64,000 nucleotides of DNA from Polyangium sp. 6x1 (lineage in GTDB: Bacteria > Myxococcota_A > Polyangia > Polyangiales > Polyangiaceae). A model generated the notes under the pieces. The model worked only from the letters and a program-made list of their open reading frames with translations. It did no database searches and was not told the DNA's origin. Of this stretch, positions 61,051 through 64,000 are shown piece by piece (position 1 is the stretch's first letter; the number at the start of each line of letters is the position of its first letter). Both the position numbers and the translations under genes were made by a program. The stretch spans positions 62,001 through 126,000 of the forward strand of contig NZ_JARZHH010000014.1 of assembly GCF_029946515.1 (NCBI RefSeq), in the 5' to 3' direction.

Positions 61051-61635
61051 TCAGGCGGCGCGGTGTCCGTGTCCGCCCTTGCCCACGATCGCCACCGTGC
61101 TCGCCTGCGGACCCTTCTCGCCGAGCTCCTCCTCGTAGCGGACCTCGGTGCCCACGGCGAGCCGCGCGAAGCCGTTGTTGAGGACGCTGTTCTTGTGGAA
61201 GTACACGTCGTAGCCTTCCTCGGCCTCCAGGAAGCCGTAGCCGCTCTCCGGGAAGATCCGCGCGATCCTCCCGTGCGGCGGCCCGACGCGGGACTTCACC
61301 TCGCCCCGCTGCCTCGCCACGTACGCCTGCAGGAGCCGGCGCGCGCCGTCGAACGCCTCGTGCACGGCGACGTAGACGTCCTCGTGCGCGCGCTGGTGTA
61401 GCTCCTCGGCCGACTCACCGCCGACCACGAGCTCCTCGCCGGGCACGGTCATGTCGATCCGCACCCGGTAGACGTTGCCCTGATGACGCCGGCGGGACGC
61501 GGGCTCGATCGCCACGCGGCACCCCATGATCCCTTCGTAGACCTCGTCGAGCTTCTCGGCCTTCTCGCGCACCTCGCGCGCCACGGACTCCGACGATGGC
61601 ATGTCGCGGAACGTGATCTGAAGCGGTAACTTCAT
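61051..61635 (-). CDS. HPF/RaiA-like ribosome-associated protein fused to cold-shock domain
   Basis: 194 residues. Residues 1-105 resemble HPF/RaiA: MKLPLQITFRDMPSSESV, REKAEKLDEVYEGIMGCRVA, RVRIDMTVPGEELVV and HEDVYVAVHEAFDGARRLL. Residues about 120-190 are a cold-shock (OB) domain: GRIARIFPESGYGFLEAEE with RNP1 and DVYFHKNSVLNN with RNP2. HPF blocks the mRNA channel of idle ribosomes; the OB domain would add RNA binding. The ATG at 61635 has GAGGTG six bases upstream. Likely a stress or stationary-phase ribosome factor. Divergent from udk, with a small inverted repeat GCTCGGG/CCCGAGC at 61652-61671. Confidence 0.88.
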   Translation of the reverse strand: MKLPLQITFRDMPSSESVAREVREKAEKLDEVYEGIMGCRVAIEPASRRRHQGNVYRVRIDMTVPGEELVVGGESAEELHQRAHEDVYVAVHEAFDGARRLLQAYVARQRGEVKSRVGPPHGRIARIFPESGYGFLEAEEGYDVYFHKNSVLNNGFARLAVGTEVRYEEELGEKGPQASTVAIVGKGGHGHRAA

Positions 61636-61849
61636 GCGCACCTCGCTTGGCGCTCGGGGGTACTCCCGAGCCCCCGGCAGAGCCGTCGGGACCCCGCCAT
61701 CTGACCTTCTCCCCTCCTCCATTCGGCTACGTCCTGGCTGCGGCAAGACCCGGCGCGCCCGGCCGGGTGTGGTACGGCATGCTTGTTCGCTCCACGGTCG
61801 ACCAAGCCGCCGAATCGAAGTATGGTGCCGCCGGGACGAACGAGCTCTG

Positions 61850-62482
61850 ATGCGACGACCGCTCATGATTGGAGTTGCTGGCGGCAGCGGCTCCGGCAAG
61901 ACGACCGTGGCCCGCCGTATCGCCGAGGCGCTGCCTCCCGCCGGCGTGACCATCCTCGAACACGACGCGTATTACCGCGACCGTGACGACATCTCCTACG
62001 AGGAGCGCTGCGGGCTCAACTTCGATCACCCGGAGTCCTTGGAGACCGAGCTCCTCGTGGAGCACCTCGCCGCCCTCCGGCGGGGCGACTCCATCGACGT
62101 CCCTCGGTACGACTTCAAGACGCACCGGCGCGCGCCCGACTCGCGCCGCGTCGCGCCGACGCCGGTCGTCATCGTCGAGGGCATCCTGGTCTTCGTCGAG
62201 GCGAAGCTCCGCGAGCACCTCGACATCAAGATCTACGTCGACACCGACGCCGACATCCGGGCCTTCCGGCGCATCCGCCGCGACATCGAGCACCGCGGCC
62301 GGACGTTCGAGTCCATCCGGGAGCAGTACTACCGGACCGTGCGGCCGATGCACCTCATGTTCGTCGAACCCTCGAAACGCTGGGCCGACGTGATCATCCC
62401 CGAGGGGGGTGACAACAAGATTGGCATCGATCTCGTGATCGCCCTCATCCGCCAGATGCGCGGCGCCGAGATGGCTGGCTGA
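61850..62482 (+). CDS. udk: Uridine kinase
   Basis: 210 residues. Phosphorylates uridine and cytidine in pyrimidine salvage. GVAGGSGSGKTTVARRIAE (P-loop), LEHDAYYRDRDDISYEERC, NFDHPESLETELLVEHL, YDFKTHRRAP (uridine site), VVIVEGILVF, and FRRIRRDIEHRGRTFESI are diagnostic. ATG 61850; ATG 61865 would remove only five residues. Rightward with the ATP-grasp gene 55 bases downstream. Confidence 0.95.
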   Translation: MRRPLMIGVAGGSGSGKTTVARRIAEALPPAGVTILEHDAYYRDRDDISYEERCGLNFDHPESLETELLVEHLAALRRGDSIDVPRYDFKTHRRAPDSRRVAPTPVVIVEGILVFVEAKLREHLDIKIYVDTDADIRAFRRIRRDIEHRGRTFESIREQYYRTVRPMHLMFVEPSKRWADVIIPEGGDNKIGIDLVIALIRQMRGAEMAG

Positions 62483-62537
62483 GTTTGGCGAGGCGCCGGG
62501 GTGACATCCCGCCCCGAGTTGGGGTAATGGAGGCCCC

Positions 62538-63782
62538 GTGATCAACACCGACCACGAGCCGACGAGGCCCGCCTCCCTGCCCCCGCCGCCGACCACGATC
62601 CTCTGCGTGTCGAGCTACTTCAAGGGCAACGACTTCCTGCAGCAGGCGCGGCGCGAGGGTTGCCGGGTCATCCTGTTGACACTCGAGTCCTTGCTCGGCA
62701 AACCGTGGGCGCGCGAGGAGATCGACGAGATCTTCGGCATGCCGACGTTGAGCGATCGGCGCGCCGTCGTGAACGCGGTCAGTTACCTCGCCCGGACGCG
62801 CGAGATCGAGCGCGTCGCGCCGCTCGACGACTACGACGTGGAGCTCGCCGCGCACCTGCGCGAGCACCTGCGCATCCCGGGCATGGGCGAGACGACGGCG
62901 CGGTATTTCCGCGACAAGCTGGCGATGCGCGCGCGCGCCAAGGATCGCAGCATCCCGGTGCCCGACTTCGTGCACGTGCTGAACGATGAGCGCGTGCGCC
63001 GCTTCCTGCGCACGGTGCCGGCGCCGTGGCTGCTCAAGCCGCGCTCCGAGGCCGCGTCGCTCGGCATCAAGAAGCTCGATCGCGAGGAGGAGGCGCTGCG
63101 CGTGATCGAGGAGCTCGGCGACGATCGCTCGCGCTACCTGCTCGAGCGGATGATCCCGGGCCAGTTCTTCCACGTGGACTCGATCGTCTCGGAGAAGCGC
63201 ATCGTGTTCGCGGAGGCGCACCAGTACAGGACGTCGCTCTTCGAGGTGGTCAACCAGGGCGGCCCGTCGGCGACGCAGACGATCGATCGAGCGAGCGATC
63301 TGTGGCGCGAGATCATCGACCTGAACGAGCGGGTGATCGAGCACATGGGCCTCGTGCGCGGCGTGACGCACATCGAGTACGTCCGCTCGGCCGAGGACGG
63401 CCGGATCTACTTCATCGAGGCGGCGGCGCGCGTGGGCGGCAGCCACACTTCGGACGTGGTGGAAGCGGCGACGGGGATCAACCTGTGGCGCGAGTGGGCG
63501 AAGATTGAAATCGCGCAAGGCGAACGCCCGTACGCGCTGCCGTCGCGGCGATACGACTACGGCGGCCTCGTGCTGTCGCTGTCGCGGCAGGAGCACCCGG
63601 ACATGTCGGCGTATACGGACCCCGAGATCGTCTGGCGCACGCCGGAGAAGCCGCACCACGCGGGGCTCATCGTGCGCGCGGACAACCCGGGCCGCGTGCG
63701 CGAGCTCGTCGAGAATTACGCAGTGCGGTTCGTCCAGGATTTCACGGCCGTGCTGCCGCCGCCCACCGCGCCGACGGCTTGA
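62538..63782 (+). CDS. ATP-grasp carboxylate-amine ligase-like protein
   Basis: 414 residues from GTG 62538 with GGAGG four bases upstream. PreATP domain: ILCVSSYFKGNDFLQQARRE and VAPLDDYDVELAAHL. ATP-grasp: KLAMRARAKDRSIPVPDFV, WLLKPRSEAASLGIKKL (nucleotide Lys), YLLERMIPGQFFHVDSIV (hinge), and GVTHIEYVRSAEDGRIYFIE with AAARVGGSHTSDVVEAATGIN holding the Mg-binding acidic residues. The family joins a carboxylate to an amine through an acylphosphate, as in dipeptide and biotin-carboxylase-like ligases. The substrate is not predictable; no biosynthetic partner is adjacent, and co-transcription with udk is likely. Confidence 0.88.
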   Translation: MINTDHEPTRPASLPPPPTTILCVSSYFKGNDFLQQARREGCRVILLTLESLLGKPWAREEIDEIFGMPTLSDRRAVVNAVSYLARTREIERVAPLDDYDVELAAHLREHLRIPGMGETTARYFRDKLAMRARAKDRSIPVPDFVHVLNDERVRRFLRTVPAPWLLKPRSEAASLGIKKLDREEEALRVIEELGDDRSRYLLERMIPGQFFHVDSIVSEKRIVFAEAHQYRTSLFEVVNQGGPSATQTIDRASDLWREIIDLNERVIEHMGLVRGVTHIEYVRSAEDGRIYFIEAAARVGGSHTSDVVEAATGINLWREWAKIEIAQGERPYALPSRRYDYGGLVLSLSRQEHPDMSAYTDPEIVWRTPEKPHHAGLIVRADNPGRVRELVENYAVRFVQDFTAVLPPPTAPTA

Positions 63783-63853
63783 GCTCGGGGCGCCCGCCCC
63801 CTTGCCGTTCCCCCTCCCCTCCCCTAGGTTCTAGGCGCCGGCAGACTGCCGGC

Positions 63854-63894
63854 CCGGACGAGACGCGCCGTACCCGGTCAGGAGAAGACGACGC
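63854..63894 (+). promoter_or_regulatory. Guanidine-III (ykkC-III) riboswitch aptamer
   Basis: The 41-base segment begins CCGGACGAGACGCGCCGTAC and ends GAAGACGACGC; in between is CCGGTCAGGA. It follows the published guanidine-III fold (CCGGACGAG, CGCCGUACCCGGUCAGGA, AAGACG, CGC) base for base except at a few positions, giving the same pseudoknot. It ends seven bases before the ribosome site AAGGAAGGAG of the next gene, so guanidinium binding would free translation. The target is a Gdx/SugE-type exporter, the expected regulon. Confidence 0.9.
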
Positions 63895-63918
63895 ACCCCG
63901 AAGGAAGGAGTGCACGTC

Positions 63919-64000
63919 ATGGCGTGGGTATCCCTCATCGTCGCAGGGCTCTTCGAGGTCTGCTGGGCGATCGGATTGAAGTACACGAACGGCTTCACGC
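63919..64000 (+). CDS. gdx: Guanidinium exporter Gdx (SugE-type SMR), partial
   Basis: Only 27 codons are visible before the window ends. ATG 63919 follows AAGGAAGGAG. The protein opens [20 protein letters not shown] followed by KYTNGFT: first helix of small multidrug-resistance proteins with the membrane Glu (FEV) and the WAxGLKYTxGF signature of the Gdx/SugE branch. Guanidinium-proton antiport. The riboswitch directly upstream supports the substrate call. Confidence 0.9.
   Translation, partial: MAWVSLIVAGLFEVCWAIGLKYTNGFT

Noticed and set aside
61647-61850. 67-residue frame ending at the udk start (TGATG overlap)
   Set aside because: Low-complexity Pro/Ala/Gly reading with no ribosome site; likely promoter DNA of the divergent pair.

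Overview
The window comes from a very GC-rich, gene-dense bacterial chromosome. It carries several Hanks-type Ser/Thr kinases, including one fused to a cyclase-like domain, an ATPase and helical repeats. It also has alternative complex III with a caa3 oxidase, many lipoproteins and CXXCH cytochromes, and sigma54/Fis regulators. This combination points to a myxobacterium, most likely Polyangiales (Polyangium/Sorangium-like). That assignment is inferred from gene content; no rRNA or other marker is present. I saw no tRNA, rRNA, insertion sequence, phage gene or CRISPR array.

Layout. 1-10.8 kb: partial Uma2-type nuclease, beta-propeller protein, Ogt DNA repair protein, AT-hook repeat protein, a divergent pair of citrate synthase-family genes (one carrying a MerR-like DNA-binding head), a hydrolase, Kup, FluC/CrcB and a degenerate P-loop ATPase. 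10.8-17.4 kb: two Ser/Thr kinases and two envelope proteins. 17.7-27.5 kb: a propeller/di-heme cytochrome fusion, a glycosyltransferase-HEAT pair and uvrA. 27.5-42.5 kb: one long leftward respiratory block, actA-B-C-D-E-F, a His-rich membrane protein, sco, coxII-I-III-IV, then a RegB/RegA-like redox two-component pair. Nearly every gene junction overlaps by 1-8 bases, so the cluster is probably translated as a coupled unit building an ACIII-caa3 supercomplex.

42.7-49.9 kb holds the most unusual gene set: a 2-oxoglutarate Asp/Asn hydroxylase-like enzyme and a heme-oxygenase-fold enzyme (leftward); a flavin halogenase coupled by TTGA overlap to an S53 peptidase without signal peptide and with Thr at the expected catalytic Asp position (rightward); then a nitrile-hydratase-leader-like (NHLP) peptide and a TrpD-like transferase (leftward). 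It may be an undescribed peptide-modification locus. No maturase typical of a known RiPP class and no exporter is present, so this is a hypothesis.

49.9-64 kb: a 43-bp tandem repeat, a SIMPL protein, an internally duplicated barrel-like protein, a NorR-like sigma54 activator divergent from a di-heme peroxidase, a giant kinase/cyclase-like/ATPase regulator, an HPF-cold-shock fusion, uridine kinase, an ATP-grasp ligase, and the start of a guanidinium exporter gene behind a guanidine-III riboswitch.

Five intergenic spaces (2.8, 14.2, 17.4, 48.0 and 51.2 kb) hold copies of one composite element made of chained perfect hairpins. The stems differ between copies by compensatory changes while some loops stay constant.
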